Origin: Branchiostoma floridae
Taxonomy: Eukaryota > Chordata > Leptocardii > Amphioxiformes > Branchiostomatidae
NCBI RefSeq assembly: GCF_000003815.2
Contig: NC_049988.1
Span: 3,449,971-3,513,970, forward strand
Direction of reading: 5' to 3'
DNA: 64,000 nucleotides
The notes beneath the pieces are model-generated. The model saw nothing but the letters and a program-made list of their open reading frames with translations. It had not been told where the DNA came from and made no database searches. Numbering within the stretch: position 1 is the first letter of the stretch; the number at the start of each line of letters is the position of its first letter. Shown piece after piece: positions 29,001 to 44,000 of the stretch. The position numbers and the translations under genes are program-made.

Positions 29001-32000
29001 AATTTGTTAAAATCTCTAGAAAAATTAAGTTCTTGAATCAAAATTACAGTGTCATGACTAGTAACCGGTGCACTGATTTTTCTTATTTGATCAGTCCGTG
29101 AAAACGACCTGAAAAACATTAGTGAACCGGATTTTGGAACCTAGTTACGACATCAACAACTTACCTGTCCATAGTATATTGAAGTCCAACCATCCTTTGT
29201 CTGATACAGAAACTCATAAATCAAGGGTGTGTCCGGGTCAGAGAACCCTGTCAAACAAAATGTGAATTATCTGAATCATTGCTAATTGCATTAAAAATAT
29301 TTGTTTGTTAAAAATATACTGCAGCTTTAATACAGACATGTAATGAGTGTCATGTTAATTTCTTGTCTTAATAACAATTCACTGCGAAAACAGCAGTCTT
29401 CGATTAAAACACTAACTGTAACAACTTAAAATATGAAACAGAACAGTTTGAAACCCGTCAGATCAGATTACCATTGAATCCATCTATCCTTCCCCCTTTC
29501 TCTATCTTAATCTCTGTCAGATTGTGATCGCTATGCTGGAGTATGTATTATAGACTGCTACTTAATGTGTGAATGACCGGTACCGTTGCTGACTTTCTTT
29601 CCAACGCTTACTGTTAAATTAGATTTAATACAAATTATTGTAAGGACAAGATATGAAATTAGATTTTCATAGCCCATTTACCTTGGCAGCGAATGTCAAA
29701 CTTTGTAGTCAGCTCCTGCCCTTCTGGAGGAACAATAGTGCAGTTTCCTCGGGTTGGGATGTCGTTTGTAACAAATGCGTAACTGGCAAACCCCACAGTG
29801 TTGTTCTTGGTGATGTCTGCCCGCAAAGTATAGCTCTCACTACCCTGTACCAATACGTTCATCAATGTAAATGTTATAGACTAGTAGTTTGTACCACAAT
29901 AAAAAGGTTAACATCGTCATAATTCAAGTCTTATCCAGACCTGTGTGCTAAGCTGGGCAGCAAGCTCCACGGAATTAATATTTAAACAGAATGTGGCAAG
30001 TCACAAATATTAGTGCTCAGATCTGACTACACCATACAGACAAAACTGTTCATAAAAGAAAAGGTGCCCAACTTAGGCTTAGGTCACATTTCCAAACCGG
30101 GACCCGCCCGGATGTTTTGAATAATATTAAGAAATGAAAAACCAAAATGTATACCTAGAAATATACACATATCATGCCCATGTATCTTATTTTGACATTT
30201 TGTGTATTTTGATGCCTTTAGTATCATTCTTTTTGCTCCTGAAAGCTGCCCGGCCGGGCCCCGGTTTTGAAATGTGACCTAAGCCTTAACTGAAAAAGTA
30301 GAGCAGCTCCTATGTAAAACACAGACTCATAAATCCCGTCCACAGTTTGTCCAGTGCACAAGATATCAAAATTGCAAGACCTTCTGCAGTACCTGAAAAA
30401 GCAGCTAGGAGCTGGAGGCCATCATCAAACTTGACCTTTGTTTTTGAATTCCTGACCTCTACCCGCCTTGTAGCCAAGTATCATCAGGATCCATCCATGG
30501 TTTCAAGTTATGCAGTTCAAAGACACACGTGCACACACAGACACACAATCACATCGAATTCATGGGGAAGGCAATAAGACTGACCTGAAACACATCAGCC
30601 TTGATACCGATGTGTTTAGAAGTCCTGCCTGTTGATGTGTCAAAGTCCCAATCTAAGTCCTGCTTACTCTCATCAGTACTTGCCGGCTGCAATGTCCACC
30701 TGTAGGATACAGCTTCACCCGGGGCACAGTTGGTGCATTCGGCTTGGAGGGCCAGGCGGTTCGAAGGGTTGGTTTTCAGGTCACAATTCTGAAGACAGCT
30801 GGAGTCAAAAGACATTACGACAATTGACTTTCCATGAACTCTGTTATTTTCTAAAGCACTGATGTTGCGGTAGCAGAGGCATTCAGGCTTTTTCATAATA
30901 AATTGTTATATGTAAAAATCTTTTGAATATCATTTCATGGAGTGAAAGTGATCTCAATCCAATAGTATTTACAGGTTTGTGGTATTGGGAAAATTCCCCC
31001 ATCTTTTTTCTACGTCCTAAGGACTGTAACCCTTTCCGGTAGTATACATGTTGGGTGAGTGACACAGCCGGAATTCAATCTCACAGCTACTTGGTCCAGA
31101 GGCAGTGCTGCTATGTTCTTCTACTATTAAATGCTATATTGAATTTTCAAAGAACGTTCATCACTGAAAATAATATAACAACACTACCGTAACACTATAC
31201 TTTTTTTAAATTCTCCCTTGGAAACTGGGAGTTATGTATGACATGGACCTGTTTTCACCCACAGTAAGTTCAATGGCGTGCAAATGGACTTACTCAGGGA
31301 GGACTGAAGATGGACTTACTCCTTTAATTGGTGTGAAGGACTTACTCTAAATAATAGTCCACGAAAACCTATTATAGTAAACACAAATGCCCCTGGACTT
31401 ACAGTAGGAGTAACTCCCCTCTAGCACAAATAGTCAACCTGTACAATCATCATACAACTGACTTATTATTATAATGATTAATACCTGATTTGTACTTCTG
31501 GTGCATTTGGAGCATATAATATGATGATTGACTGGAAGGCTGGTGCTCCACTCTGTCTACCACCTCCTGACACTGACACAGAAAAGAAGTACTCTCCTCC
31601 AGACTGGAGGGCTATGCCAGGCACTTGCAGAACAGGGCCCTTCTGCTCTGTTGTAAGGTTACATGCGGAGCCTACATGGACAAAATGATTCAAGATTGTG
31701 TTTAAGACCACAAAGAAGAACAAATTTAAAGTATTGTACCCCGATCTTCAAATTGTATAGGTTCCATGTCCATCTTATTCTAGCTTCGATTAATTTCATC
31801 TCATGCAGTCTTTATTAAGCCAAGCAACCGCATGTTGCCAAATTGCCAACTTCCTTTGCAGAATTCTAGTGGGGTTGGCTTTTACTTCATGGGGGGGGGG
31901 GGGGGGGGGATTTGCTCATTTTTGCAACATTGGCTAAGCTTTCCTAATACCAGGACAGGTAGTTTGCTGTTGAGGGAGTTTGCCAGGAAAGGGAGATTGC

Positions 32001-35000
32001 TATATCAGCCACTCATTTCTTTATTGAACAAGTTGAAATTTTGCAGAATGGTAAAGGCACATAATTGTGTATCTTCTTTAGGCTTTTACTTAAAGCACTA
32101 CTTTTCGACTCACCCTGATACATGCACATTTTCAAATGCAGGATCGATTAATGTCTAGACTGATTCACATCATACAACTATTACTGACATATTACCTGAG
32201 TGAATGCTGATTAATAATCACTTGATGCCTGCCATTACAACATTCACTATATTGGCCCTATTATATTAAAAGGTAAGCCTACCGTTAGAGTAAGTGCAGG
32301 ACCATTGATAGTCAAACAAGGTAGAGTTGACAATCATGTCGTCTGGATCAAACGAAGAGGAGGCATCTAAGGTCACCATCTTTCCAGCTCCTACAGAACG
32401 GGACGAACCGCCAGCTATCTGTGCCACCAGATCTGAGGCTTCGACAATTAGCCAGGACGACACAGAATCAACGGCCCTGACAGTAGGATTGGTATGGACG
32501 TCAACATGCAAACGCAGCTCAACGGTTCCATACGACAGTGAGTTTCGTGGAATGTTGATAGTTGATTGGAGAGTGTCAATGCTTAGCATCTCCAAGACCT
32601 CCCATGTGTCAGAATCAACAGAATGGTAAAATGTCCAGTTATAGTTCACATAAGCTGAAGTGCTGCAGCTGAACTGCAGTTTAGTAGAAAACAGAAGGGT
32701 GTCTCTCCTGTACACTGCAAAGGGGCTGTTCTGGTTGTTGCTGCCACCAATGATCTGTATGGCCTGAATCTGACACCATGGACCAACTGAAGGTGTTGGT
32801 GGTTGGGGAGTTGGACTCCTGACAACTGGTAATGTAATGTAATAGAAATTGAAAAAGAATTATATTGCATTGAGATCTATGGAAACATTGTTACCTCAAA
32901 GCATGTGGAAAATGAACACTGCAAACTTGTCACAAATTGCAGCTTACTTCAGTAACCTTATGTGATTTTGATGTCACTAACTTAAAAAGACCTACTAAAA
33001 ATAATAGTTGCAGCATCAATAATCCCACTTTAGATATTCAGGTGTTCAATACATTTTTTATAACATCTCGACATAGCATGATATCTTTAAGATTGCAGCT
33101 CTTAGGGCACACTGAAAAATTATAGAGTTGACGTTAATGCATAGATCTGTCTAGTAAATCAAAAACTAAACTCCCAGGCGCCTATGACCCCTTGCATGCG
33201 CGTCTATTTGAGTAATGTGACTTAGGCTTGGGTATTTTCAAGTTGAGCTTCAACTTGATAAAATAATAAACTTGAAAAGGGTCAAAGGACTGGCCGAAAG
33301 ATTGTTTATAGCACTATACTTTGAGAACAGAAAAGGCATATAAGATATTTATAACTCACCAGGTGTTGTTACAGTTGTGTCTGAGGCTGTCAAACTTGCA
33401 ACACTGGTTGTTACATCCAAAAACTCTGTTGTGCTGTGAACATTGACAGTAGAAAACGGACCTGCCTGCTTCTCAGTACTATCACTAGAGAAGTCTTGAC
33501 CGGCGGTACTTTGCAAGGTAATGTCCCCTGTGCTTGCAATGGTACTGTCCATTGAACTTTCTGTTGTGCCCAAATATCTTGTTGAGCTTTCTGTTGTAGC
33601 CAAATGGCTTGTTGACATTTTTGTTGTACCCAAATTACTAGTTGAACTTTTGGCTGCTGTGTCCTTATTCGTTGTCACTTCATCCAAAGGAACTGTGGTA
33701 TCCGCATTGACAATTATGGTAGATTGTTCAACTATGTCGGTCATTGTTTCAGTAGCAATTATGACTGTAGCTCCTCCATCAGCAGAACTCATAGTAACCT
33801 CTTCAACAAAAGTAGATACTTTCAAGCCATCTGTGGTGGCCTGAGCACTGCCTGCATGTGTTGAAAAACAAAGAAATACTTGGTTGAACAAGTTACAGTA
33901 AATGAAGAAACTTTCGCGGTGGTTTAATGTTTGCAGTTTTTGCTGTGGCCACTTCGCCGCAAACTTAAAACCAACGCAAACATTTTTCCATGGCAGTAAG
34001 ACACTACAATGCATGGTGCTACCGCAAACTGCTAAAAGTCCTTTTTCTCGCTACCAAGAAAGTAAATCACCGCAAAGTTAAATGCATTTATAGAAGTTTG
34101 TAAGTCAGCATCAACAACATAGTATCTAAAGTAGCAGATACTGACCGTCATCAATGCTCCATGCTAGATAATCTTGGTAGAAGACATAATATGATACGTT
34201 TTAATTGTTTATGGTTTGTAGACAGCTTCATCAGATTGATGGGCAAAATGCACTCACATATACTAATTCATTGACATCCATCAAAAAGGTCTTTACTTAT
34301 AAGTGCGAACACACAAAGAAAACCAAAAACAGTACCGTACAACCTTGTGAGGTGAATCTCTTTCCTAGAGGTAATCATGAAAGAGAAAAAGGATCATACC
34401 TGCAAAACATTGTGGGTTCTGTGTGGAGTTAGGGTACAGGCTACACCTCAGCTGGGGAGGCCACCCTCCCAGACTGAGGAGTTCGTCCTCACAAGCACCT
34501 CGCACCTCCTCACAGAACTCCTCACACAGCACCCACCGTCTGCCCTCCTCACACGGGGGAAGGAGCACAGAACACAGGAAGGTGCTCCAGGCAGGGTGGC
34601 AGGACAGACTGAAGATTCCTGCCTGTGTCTGGATGTAGTGAGTCAGGTCTGCTTGTACAAAGGCACCAAAGACATTTGGTGAGGAGGTCTGAGTGTAGGG
34701 TAGACTGTTGAGGCACAGGTCTGATGTGATGTCCTCACAGGCAGCTGGTAAGTTTTGAAAATAAAGTTAGAAGCAAAGACTAAATTGTCTTAATGATATT
34801 TCTTACAGGATAGTTGTACTGTTACTTTGGGAATTTTTGTGGCACTTTTAGCTAGCCTTGCAGTTTTCATGGTAACCTCTCAACACATACTCCATTGCAA
34901 CTAATGTTTCAAATGCAAACTCAAAGATGTAGTGAACTATTGCTTTACCAAAAAATCTAAGTATCACAAACATAGTGGACTTTACAATACAATTTAAAAT

Positions 35001-38000
35001 TCAATGTATAGTTCACTGTACACACATACATAACAGAAAAGACGCATTGTAAATACTCACTATTAAAATGATGGAGGCCAAAACAGTAGAGAATGAGTAC
35101 CATATATACACTACAGTTAGGTGTAACATGTACAAAATGTAGACTGTACAAACCTTATGAGAGTGTACTATTATGAAAGCAATAACTGTTATCTACGGTA
35201 CTTTTAAATGTAAGATGTACACACCACAATTCTCTTCATCAGTATCTCCTGGACAGTCACTGATCTTGTCACATACCATCAGGAAGGACAAGCATTTTGA
35301 GGGGTCCGTCGAACACTGGTATGTTTCACAACTTTTCTCAGGATCTAAACATCATTGACAGAAAATAAGCATTGCAGAGTAATGTATTAGCAACTCTTCA
35401 TAAGAGAACCCTTTCTATAAGGGGACAAGATTTCCATTGCATGCATAAGGTGACCAGCATGCTATATGCAACTGTTGTTCAGCACCAAGGACAGACGTGT
35501 CATCACTGTGTGAATGGTGTTCTACACTATTAGAATAGGACAGGTCTACCTGTGTATGGATGGTGTTCATCATCAGGGACAGATGTGTTTACCTGTGTGC
35601 TGATAGTGTTTAGCACCAGGAACAGGTGTGTTTGCTTGTGTGTGGATGGTGTTTCGCACCAAGGATGGGTGTGTTTGCCTGTATAAGGATTGAGTTCAGC
35701 ACCAGGGACAGGTGTGATTACTGTGTGCTGATAGTGTTCAGCACTGGAGACAGGTGTGTTAACCTGTGTGTGGATGGTGTTCAGCACCAGGGACAGGTAT
35801 GCTTGCATGTGTGTGGATGGAGTTCAGCACCAGGGACAGGTGTGTTTGCCTGTATTTGGATGGTGTTCAGCACCAAGGACAGGTAAGTTTGCCTGTATGC
35901 TGATGGTGTTCAGTACCAGTGACTGACGTGTTTGCTTTGTGCTGATAGTTTTCAGGAACAGGTGTGTTTGCTTGCCTGGTGTCAGCACCAGGAACAGGTG
36001 TGTTCACAAGGGCTGGGTACCAGTACGGTGTGCTAGTACAAAACTGTTTTTTTTTGTCGTTGGACCAGTGACCTGAAAAAAAAATAGGGCACCAGATTTT
36101 GGACCATTGGAAAATCAATAGATTATACTTGCAGGGTTTTACGTGTTTCTGGGCTTACCAGTCCAAGAAAAAAGATTGAGGTAGAGGGGAGTTGATAGTA
36201 ATTTTCACCAAGTTTCTACAGTCAAACAAGGTTAACAGAGCCAATCAGTGATTATGAAGATCAGGTTGTAAAATGCCAGTAGAAGTTGTATACTCAATTA
36301 GATTCCTTTGTAGTTAAACTGACCATTGTTTTGAGTATTAATTGTTCACAGGTTTTCACATAAAATCAGATCCTATGGACCTGGACTATACCTGTGCCTG
36401 TTCTGTACCAGTACCCACCCCAAGTGTTCATCAGTCTGTGAATGGTCTTCAACAACAAGGAAGAAGCTATTTACTTGTGTGGTGTTTAGCTACAGCGAAG
36501 GAGTTATTTACTTGGGTGTGTATGGTGTTCAGCACCAAGGACAGGTGTGTTCATCTGTGTGTGGATAGCGTTCAGCACCTGGGACAGGCATCTTAACCTG
36601 TGTGTGGCTGGTGTTCAAAGTCTGGTATAGGTGTCTGTGCAGGGACAGTGTTTGATACAGGGGATATAAGTTATTCCTCTTTAATGTTAATTGTATTTAG
36701 AAAGACAGGTACATGATCATCAAGTGATCAATTCAGACCGTGAATTTCTTTAGTAGGAAACTAAAACTGAAACAAATTCCTTCTTTGGACAAGAACTGTG
36801 ACCAATAAAACATAATACAATCACCACTGAAGCATGCCGGATCCTCATACTGGTGCTGAAACAGACTACAGTTGAGTTGTGGTGGCCATCCACCCCAATC
36901 AGTCAGGTCCAACTGACAGGACCTCTGAACGTCCTCGCAAAACTCCCGGCACAGCCCAGTCCTCCTGGAGTTCTCACACTCAGGGAAGAACACAAAGCAC
37001 AGGAACGTTCCCCACTGTGGATGGCAGGACAGGCTGAAGATATCCGGCTGTGAGTTGATGTAGGGTGTTAGGTGTTCTTGTACAAACGGACCAAACACAT
37101 TCGGTGAGGATGTTCGAGTGTAAGGTAGGATGTTGAGGCACACGTCTGCTTGGATGTCTTCACATTCAGCTAGAAAAACACACACTGACGTCAGTTTAGA
37201 ATTTCTGTTCATGCAGCATTTTAGCACATGTGTCCGTGATGCAAGCAATAACACAACCCCACTGCTAGGACCACTGTCAGAAACCAACAACAACCTGGTG
37301 AACAGATGTTCACATTTAACATAGCAACATGGTATATATAAAAACAACTGTGGACTATTTGAGATTCTTATGGTGTACATGCATATGATCTGATAGCCAC
37401 ATCGGTACAGCCGTGAATCATTATGATATATATATCTGTAAATTTGAATAATTCCATCAGGATGGGACATGCCTGCAAATAACACTGTGAGGAAAATGTG
37501 GTCCCAAATTTGATTGAGGGGGGATACAAGCTTAGTCATATGTTTGATACTGCTTTCCTCTCACTGCAGCGCCACCTAGCAGTGGAAAGGAGAACCAGCC
37601 ATTACTGCTCTGAGGAAACACTGGCAGGAAAATATTTCTGGCAGTGCAACACAGCACTGGCATTATGATACATATATAACTTACCACAACTGGTCTCATC
37701 CTCCTGTTCTGTACAATCCTCCCTCCCATCACAGAGATGGAGGTAGGACACACACTGTCCTGTAGTTGTACACCAGTAGCCTGGACAGCTTTCCTCTTCT
37801 GTCATCCCTGTAACAAATAGACAAGATCATTTTTAGGACAAATCATCTTTGACACACAGTGACTATGGCCAGATCTACAATATGGGGACATATACTGTAT
37901 TAGGGGCCACCTTTTGCATAGCAACCACTTGGCCATTGCGGCCACTTTTTGTCGGTCCCTTAGATTTTTCACCTTGACCTAAGCATTAAGAAATAGTCTA

Positions 38001-41000
38001 TAGCGGCCACCTGTCCAACGCGGCCACATCCACACAATTTCCGCTCCTGTAGATACAGAAACACTGCCATCTTCCTTGGTGAGAATATGTAACTTATTGC
38101 TCAAGGTCAAGTGATCAGAATTTTCTCTATAGTGGCCACCTGTCTATAGTGGTCACATTTTAAAAAATAGGGGCATCCAAATATAGGGTTGTTGGAACAG
38201 GGCTTTTGGAACATAGGAGTGGCAGAATATAGGGGCATCATCAGAACATAGGGGTAACATAGGGATGTTGGAACATAGGGAGGGGCATCAGAACAAATAG
38301 GTGTGTGCAAACAGGTGTCTGAACATAGTCGTGTCAAACCAAAGGGATTTAAAGAACATAGAAGTGTCGGAACTTCAAGGGGGGGGATACAGATAGGGAC
38401 ATTAGAACAAAAGGATTTTGGAACGTAGGGACAACCGAACATAGGGGCACCGGAACATAGGAGTGTTGGAAAAAGTTATACAATATTGTAAAGCACAGCT
38501 GTTCCTCACCGTTAAAACATGAGCCTTCTTGAGATGAGTATGGGAACAGACTACACGACAGGTGAGGCGGCCATCCTCCAAGCTCGGCAAGCTCATCCTG
38601 ACACGCATTCTGAACCTCCTCACAGAACTCCCTACACAGCACCCTCCTCACACCCTCCTCACACTCAGGGTAGAACACAGAACACAGGAACGTGCTCCAC
38701 TGGGGGTGGCAGGACAGACTGAACACTTCAGACTGTGTGGTGATGTAAGCAGCCAACTTGTCTTGTGTGAAGGGGCCAAACGCATTAGGAGATGACGACT
38801 GGACATACGGCAGATTGGCCAAGCAGAAATCTGCTTGTATAGGACTACATGCATCTGAAAGTATGAAATTATAATGGCGACTTTAATCTTAAAAGAAAAT
38901 TGTTGTAAAAGAAAATTTAAGCTTAGTCTCTTTAAGATACGTGTTATCTCACTCTTATTACATGTACATACCTGTGCTACATGTAACATAACTTATGAGA
39001 ATACCTGGTCCAGTGGTTCTTAAGGGCCATTAGTTTTACCATATACACCAATTGTTGGACTTGAAGTTACATGCATTTTGGGACTAATTGACAATGTCAT
39101 ATCATTGTACAGATGACAGATGTACCCGGTAACTAAACATGCATAGAGGTACATTGTATAGAGCCCTCTCTCTGACATACAGTCACGTATCTTGTATTAT
39201 AATAACTGTGGCAGGCTTGTCAGCTGAGACTTTCCGTTGTCATGTCATAGATTTATAGGTTATAGATGACCAGGTTTAGCTTGTTATTTGTGTAATCAGG
39301 TAAATGCATGCTGCTTACTCGTTCTTAGTTATAACATTATGACCTTTGCTCAAGTGCATACCTCAATGTACCAAAACCTAATGTTCTGACACTCCCATGT
39401 TCAGACACCCCTAGGTTCCAACACCCCAACTTTAGGGTTACAGATTACAAAAACAAATTCTAAAAAGAAGTTTTATTTTTTTTTAATTCAGGAGTAAAAG
39501 ATTGTAGGGGTGTCAGAACATTGGGACGTATTGTAACCATACCACACATCCAACCAATGGGAATTCTCAAATACATCCATATGTCCATTTACACATACCA
39601 CAGCTGGCCTCATCCTCAGCACCTGAGCAGTCAGCTGTCCCATTGCAGATGCTGAGGTAGGAAATGCACTCTGGACCAGACGGGCACTTGTATGCAAGAC
39701 AGTCGGTGGCTTCTTCTCTCTCTGGTCCTGAACATAATACAAGTTACTACAGATGTACCTGTCTAGTACTTACTTTTGTAGGGACTCAACTAGAGATGAG
39801 AAAAGGAAGGATAGTAGAGTTTTCTTTTACACATTCAACCAGTTGATATTACCTGCTGACATTTTGATGCCTATGAGATATCTTCCTCAGAGCTTCTAAC
39901 CGGATTTCTGCGTCTCGCCGCTATATGTAGCCGATGTAGGTGGCGCTTTTGCGACAAGAGCACAATCTTAAACATGGCTACGTTTGACCCCCCCCCCCCC
40001 TCGTCAAGGTTTATAACTGCAGTTGACTTCCTTATTCAGCAGAGTGTACAAACGTTTGGAATTTTGTTCTTGCCACAAAAGCACCATCTCAATCAGCTTT
40101 ATATAACGATGAGAAGCAGAACTCCAGTTGAAAGTTCTGAGGAAGATCTCTGATACTCACTAGGAATCAAAATGTCAGCAGGTAATATTAACTGTTGTGT
40201 AAAAGAAAACCCTAATACTATCCTAAGACTTACCAACCTGATGAAAATATTTTTGGCGAGAAAAGGAAGTTTTTTTGCGGCAGTGTAATTATACACTAGA
40301 AACTCGTGGTTCCAGCGTCATGAAATTGCAGTGCTTCAGGGATTTGACCATGAAAAGAAAAAAATAAAACCACTAGACTCATTTTAAGACATACAGTATT
40401 CGTTAGTCACAGAAACAACTGAACAGTTCTGAATACTTTTATTTTTTGGTGAAAACTTTGTACCTTCAAGCTGAACAGATTATGCCTATTTTTGGTGACA
40501 CCACAAGGGTGGAGCCCATTTTTATCAGAAAGTATTTGGTGAAAAATATTACGACATACTACATCTTAAATAACAATTGCAGACTGAGTAATTATTCAAG
40601 TTGGCTCAGAATCATTATTCTTGCTATTAAGTGTTTTCTTTGGAAAGATATCAGTTTAAAAATGATTCAGGTCAGGATCATACCTGCAAAACATTGTGGA
40701 TTCTGTGTTGAGTTTGGGTACAGGCTACACCTCAGCTGGGGTGGCCACCCTCCCAGACTGACGAGTTCCTCCTCACAAGCTTCTCGCACTTCCTCACAAA
40801 ACTCCTCACACAGCACTGACCGTCGGCCCTCCTCACACGGGGGGAGGAGCACAGAACACAGGAACTTGCTCCACTGGGGGTGGCAGGACAGACTAAAGAT
40901 TTCTGACTGTGTCTGAATGTAGTGAACCAGGTCCTCTTGTACAAAGTCTCCGAAGACATTTGGTGAGGAGGTCTGTGTGTAAGGTAGACTGTCGAGGCAC

Positions 41001-44000
41001 AGGTCTGATGTGATGTCCTCACAGGCGGCTGGCACAAGAAGAACAAAACATATATCTATTATCATAATATATTAACTCGAAAGTTTATCTGCGTTTGTAG
41101 AAGTCATTTTGAATCAAGTTTTGTTGTTTGTTTTGCATACCTGGTAAACTGCCTTAAGGCGTAACACACCAGGTTTGTGCATAACAATACAAGCTGCATA
41201 ATCCGGACAGATCTATTTGATCCACTCACACCAGGAAGGTCCCTTACACATAATGCCTTGCGTCTCCCAGTAGGTAATGGGATGTGCAGAAAGGTATATG
41301 ACGTTTACCACAGTCATCTTCATCCTCCCGTGCACTGCAGCTGCCGTTCCCATCACAGACATGTAGATAGGACAGGCACTGTCCACCACTAGGGCACTGG
41401 TACGTCACACAGTCATGACTGGACTTGTCATCTAGCACACCTGCGTTTGAAGTGACAGTCTGGTCAATAGGACTTATAAGGACTCTAAACGATGTAACTG
41501 TATCTCTGTTATATACTTAGTCTGACCCTTGCCTCTTCCCTCATGACCTCGATGAAAAGCGGCCTAAAGGCCGATTTGAGCTTTCATGAATAAATAAAGA
41601 TTCAAACAAACATAGAATATTTCCCATTAACTCTACTCTAGTCTACTTACTCAATTTCTGCTTCAATGAAACATACAGGGGCTGACTGCCACATTGTTGT
41701 CTTTAATTTGACTTCCAATGAACCATAGCTCAAGCAAGTGGGGTAGTGTGGCATAACTGCAGCATGTGTGGTTACAGGTCCTGGGTTCAAATTCTATAAA
41801 TTGAAAAGAGTCTGTAGGAGTCCTTAACAGGGTGAGTGGTTCGATACGGCTATTTCGACTAAGTCTAGCGGTTAGGACACGACTTGAGTCTAAACGATCA
41901 AGAATATCTCGACAAGGATGCATCCGATGGGCTGCGGTTTTCACCTTTCAATAGGGCACAATGAGACCTTTCTGATGGTACAAAGATCGCCCTGCCAGAA
42001 CTTGTACCCTGGCATGGAATCACGTTATTAGGGAATCAGCCAAACCAGGGATTAAGGCTATTACGACTAAGTCTAGCGGTTAGGACACTACTTTAGTCTA
42101 CACGATCAAGAATATCTCGACAAGAAGCATCCGATGGGCTGTGGTTTTCATCTTTCAATAGGGCACAATGAGACCTTTCAAATGCTATAAAATTTGCCCG
42201 CCCGCAACTTGAACCCTGGCCTGGAATCGCGTTATTGAGGTATCAACCCACCCCCGACTAACGGCTACGGCTAGCGGCTAGACCACGACTAGAGTACACA
42301 CGATCAAGAATATCTCCAGGAGGATGCATCCGATTGGACTGCGGTTTTCACCTTTCAATATGGCACAATGAGACCTTTCTCATGATATAAAATTTGCCCT
42401 GCCGCAACTCGAACCATGGCCTGGAATCGCGTTATTAAGGTATCACCCCACACCCGACTTACGGCTATTACGTCTAAGTCTAGCGGTTAGGACACGACTT
42501 GAGTACACACGATCAAGTATATCTCGACAAGGATGCATCCGATCGGACTGCGGTTGCCACCTGTCAATAGGGCACAATGAGACCTTTTTAATGATAAAAA
42601 GTTTGCCCGCCCGCAACTTGAACCCTGGGCCTGGAATCGCGTTATTACGATATCACCCCACCCCGGGCTTACTGCTATTACCTCTAAGTCTAGCGGTTAG
42701 GACACGACTTGAGTACACACGATCATCAAGAATATCTCGACAAGGATGCATCCGATTGGACTGAGGTTTTCACCTGTCGATAGGAACAAAAAGACCTTTC
42801 TAATGATATTAAATTTGCCCGGCCGCAACTTGAAACCTGGCCTGTAATTGCGTCATTAAGGCATCACCCCACCCCTGGCTTACTGCTATTACGTCTAAGT
42901 CTAGCGGTTAGGACACGACTAGAGTACACACAATCAAAAATATCTCGACAAGGATGCATCCTATTGCACTGCGGTTTTCACTTTTCAATAGAAAACAAAA
43001 AGACATTTCTAATGATATTAGATTTGCCCAGCCGCAACTTGAACCCTGCCTGGAATTGCGTTATTAAGGTATCACCCCATCCCGGGCTTACGGCTATTAC
43101 GTCTAAGTCTAGCGGCTAGACCACGACAAGAGTACACACAACCAAAAATATCTTGACAAGGATGCATCCGATTGGACTGCGGTTTTCACCTTTCAATAGG
43201 GCACAATGAGACCTTTTTACTGATATGAAGTTTGTCCGACCGCAACTTGAACACTGGCCAGGAATCGCGTTATTAAGGTATCACCCCAACCCCGGGCTTA
43301 CGGCTGTTACGTCTAAGTCTAGCGGTTAGGCCACGACTTGAGTCTACACGATCAAGAATAACTCGACAAGGATGCATCAGTTTGGACTGCGGTTTTCACC
43401 ATTTAATATGGTACAATGAGCTCTTTCTATTGCTATAAAATTTGCCCGGCTGAAACTTGAACCCTGGCCTGGAATCGCGTTATTGAGGTATCATACCACC
43501 ACCGACTTACGACTTCAGGTAGCGGCTCAACCACGACTAGAGTACACACGATCAACAATATCTCCACAAGGATGCATCCGATTGGACTGCGGTTTTCACC
43601 TTTCAATAGGGCACAACGAGACCTTTCTAATGATACAAAGTTTGCACGCCCACAATTTGAAACCTGGCCTGTAATTGCGTTATTAAGCTATCACCCCACC
43701 CCGGGCTTACTGCTATTTCGTGTAAGTCTAGTGGCTAGACCATGACTAGAGTACACACAGTCAAAAATATCTCGACAAGGATGCATCCGATTGCACTGCG
43801 GTTTTGACTTTGCAATAGGCAACAAAAATACCTTTCTAATGATATTAAATTTGCCCGGCCTCAACTTGAAGCTTAGCCTGGAATCGCGTTATTAAGGCAT
43901 CACCTCATCCCGGGCTTATGGCTATTACGTCTAAGTCTAGCGGTTAGGACACGACTTGAGTACACACGATCAAGTATATCTCAACAAGGATGCATCCGAT

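Noticed and set aside
32646-32870. Alternative frame over the start of exon 13
   Set aside because: It loses the REJ sequence. It is the frame that would result from the out-of-frame acceptor at 32820.
39488-39742. 84-codon minus-strand frame over LDLa3
   Set aside because: Shadow frame; the LDLa frame has six cysteines and correct splice phases.
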